A DNA stretch of 64,000 nt from Theobroma cacao (taxonomy: Eukaryota > Streptophyta > Magnoliopsida > Malvales > Malvaceae): the NCBI RefSeq assembly GCF_000208745.1, contig NC_030852.1, positions 4,943,753 to 5,007,752 of the forward strand, given 5' to 3'. Of this stretch, positions 61,837 through 64,000 are shown piece by piece (the stretch's first letter is position 1; every line of letters starts with the position of its first letter). Under the pieces are notes generated by a model. It saw only the letters and a list, made by a program, of their open reading frames with translations. It was not told the DNA's origin and made no database searches. The position numbers and the translations under genes are program-made.

Positions 61837-63655
61837 CTCTAAAAATATATCTTGACTTGTAATATCAAACTCAATTACCTTCTTTATTATTAGCATAAAT
61901 TCAACAATTGCTTTTCATATTAATATAAATGTTAATTTGAGTTAACGTCATACTTTATGAATGTGTTTTTTTTTTTTAATTTAAAGTCAGAGATAAATAA
62001 ATTGCAAGATCATATGTCAAAATGAAGATATTGAGAAGTACTTTTCTTTACTAAATAGCATTATATTTAATAAAACTTTATTACCCTAGTACACTTTGGA
62101 AATCCAAAGAATTTATGCCATACACAGAATTTGCTTTCATATAATTTGGTGGTTAACTCATAATTTTTTTTTAATTAAAAGAATAAAGATTCAAATATAA
62201 CTTTTTTTTAAAAGGTAATTCGAATGTAATCTATCCATAAAAACTAAATACACTTGCAATTTAGTAAAATGCTAATATGCCTGATTAGTGTATAAATTAA
62301 AAGGTTATAATAAGTTTGTCATTTTTATTCTAAGCTGATATAATTCCACCTATAAAGGGAAAATATTTTGTCCAAAGAATATAGATTATGATTATTTTTT
62401 TCCATAAAGCTGAATTACATTATAATACATTATAATAATTTAACACTAAAGTATTTCTTTATCAGGTTCATGCGCATGCAAACCCCACAATGACGTGGGG
62501 AATCAAAAGTATCTCTCATTCTTTATTAAGGGAAAAAATGATAATTTAATGCATTGCTTTAATCCAAATATATACGGGATGATGAATAAAAAAATGCCTA
62601 ATGATTGATGATTCATCATCAATATCTTCATCTTCACTAAAAATTTTTATATAAAGTTATAAATTCAAGAAATTACCCTCATTTTGTTAATAAATTAAAT
62701 TGGAATTCATTTTAAGAATTATGATTGAGTTTTATATGGCACACGCGAGGAAGGCCACCATAGGGAAATAGATATCAAATTTAATTTTAGATTTTAGTTA
62801 AGAAAAATATTAAAAATAATTAAATAAACTTACGGCAAATAGTAGAAAATAAAAAGTAAAAGTGTGGGACTGAAGTCAATGGTTAGATGATTGTGAAAGG
62901 AGATTTTGTTATGAAATTACATTCGCAGTTAACAATTGTAATGAAATAACCCTTTTAACGTATTAAATCAAGCAGAATAAAATCATAAAATATCAAATAA
63001 ACAAATTAATATAAAGTTGGATGTAATTCATACAAGACGAAACTTGAAATTGAGATTTAAAAATTTCACAATCTCTAATTTATTATTGCGATCATAATGC
63101 ATTGTCAAGGAAGGAGATTTTTTTTTTGTTAAATTATTGTGCAATAAAATCACTTAAACATTCATATTAAGCAACAATTAAAGAGATCACTTCTTAAAAA
63201 AAAAATTAAAGTGAACAAGATACCTAACAAGTATTGGCTTCACTATAGGAGGGAGAGTTTGACAATGACTATTTAATTCCTGATATAATTTTATGTTTGT
63301 AATGTTGAATTTTGGAAAAAAGATAGGTGATCTTAATAGAAAAAGAATTTAAAAATCAATTGAATTTTAGTTGGTTAATATTAACTTACCAATGATTATA
63401 TATATATATATATATATTCATATGAAATAATATTTGTGTATTGTATTAAAAAAGCAAAACACCCTTGTTATAATTTTTTTCCTTATGTTTCCACCTTCAA
63501 AGTCTTAATATAATTTTTCTGGTTTCTCATATTTTTAACTTAATAGTATTTATTGTCACATTCATAGCACATGAATACTTATTTTTTTCTATTTTTAAAT
63601 AATAATTATACATAATTACAAATGTATATTTAAAATGTAACATATGAATTGAAAA
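61837..63655. other. AT-rich DNA, no gene seen
   Basis: Contains a partial family C repeat near 62160-62205 and a TA microsatellite at 63396-63417. No coding or RNA gene was recognised. Confidence 0.4.
63396..63417. repeat. Short TA microsatellite
   Basis: Eleven TA units in AT-rich intergenic DNA. Confidence 0.9.
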
Positions 63656-63766
63656 AATGAGAGAGATGAGAGAGAATGCTTTAGAGAGGCCGAGAGAGTA
63701 AGAGCATAGGGTTTGGCAAGTTGGAAGGGGTTCATCCAGTAGAGGCAAGGAGGATTCGTGGGAGTG

Positions 63767-64000
63767 GCTAAGTGGAGGAGTAGATTGCATACGACTTTTG
63801 TGGGAAATATTAGTAAAAATGTTGAATGGAGAACACTAAAAGAGTGCTTTGATGAATATGGGGTTGTTGTGGACATCTATATTCCTTGGCCAAGGAGAGT
63901 AGTGGACTCTAAGTACGCATTTGTGAAGTATAGAGAGAAAAGAGAATTGCGAAGGGCCATTCACATGGGACATGGTAGAATAATCTATGGTAGGCAAATC
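63767..64000 (+). pseudogene. RRM-type RNA-binding domain coding stretch, cut by the window end
   Basis: From about 63767 the plus strand is open to the window edge. It reads TTFVGNISKNVEWRTLKECF, then DEYGVVVDIYIPWPRR, KYAFVKYREKREL and a final GRIIYGRQI. RNP2-like TTFVGNI and RNP1-like KYAFVKY place it in the RRM fold. The reading has no ATG before the domain and meets a TAG near 63739. Arg/Glu-rich coding-like sequence continues upstream in another frame (63660-63740). It is therefore either a frameshifted pseudogene, perhaps a retroelement-associated RRM protein of the kind common in some plants, or an exon with an acceptor near 63736-63740. Nothing can be said of the C-terminus. Confidence 0.6.

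Overview
This window is plant nuclear DNA, very probably from a eudicot. Genes are intron-rich and AT-rich with GT...AG splice sites. The recognised proteins are plant-type: a DYW pentatricopeptide protein, a group D MAP kinase with a TDY loop, a V-ATPase B subunit, and a linker-histone/AT-hook protein. Most of the space between genes is transposon debris. A malvalean (cacao-like) genome is my guess from the look of the LTRs with TATCGATA motifs; the sequence does not prove it. Base 13365 is an undetermined n inside a TA microsatellite.

Layout. 1-2459: LTR of a gypsy-like element on the minus strand, running off the left edge. 2610-5075: two decayed Ty1/copia elements, one apparently inserted in the 3' LTR of the other. 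5969-8752: PPR-DYW gene (+), orthologous in architecture to Arabidopsis At4g02750 but with one intron. 10934-14880: a complete two-LTR non-autonomous element with an exact 5-bp target duplication (GGTGG), itself carrying a MITE and the TA microsatellite. 17051-24474: MPK8/MPK15-type MAP kinase (-), 11 coding exons, 607 aa. 26520-27580: a MITE and an LTR relic. 29499-37030: V-ATPase subunit B (-), 14 coding exons plus a 5'UTR exon, 488 aa. Its 5'UTR intron carries a 1.24-kb Mutator-like element holding a decayed fragment of the exportin-1 (CRM1/XPO1) gene. 38545-42865: a solo LTR bounded by GCTTC, containing a 1.63-kb tandem duplication. 43010-49260: a MITE split by a second solo LTR, which is itself split by a 2.9-kb foldback element. 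50500-52309: GH1-HMGA-type chromatin protein (+), three coding exons, 403 aa. 52310-63650: gene-poor AT-rich DNA with several MITE families. 63767-64000: start of an RRM-coding stretch cut by the window edge.

The four intact genes are unrelated housekeeping or regulatory genes (organelle RNA editing, signalling, vacuolar proton pumping, chromatin) and do not form a functional cluster. The most interesting material is the nesting of transposons: the captured XPO1 fragment inside the V-ATPase leader intron, the long foldback, and the recurrent TATCGATA arrays near the start of three different LTRs.
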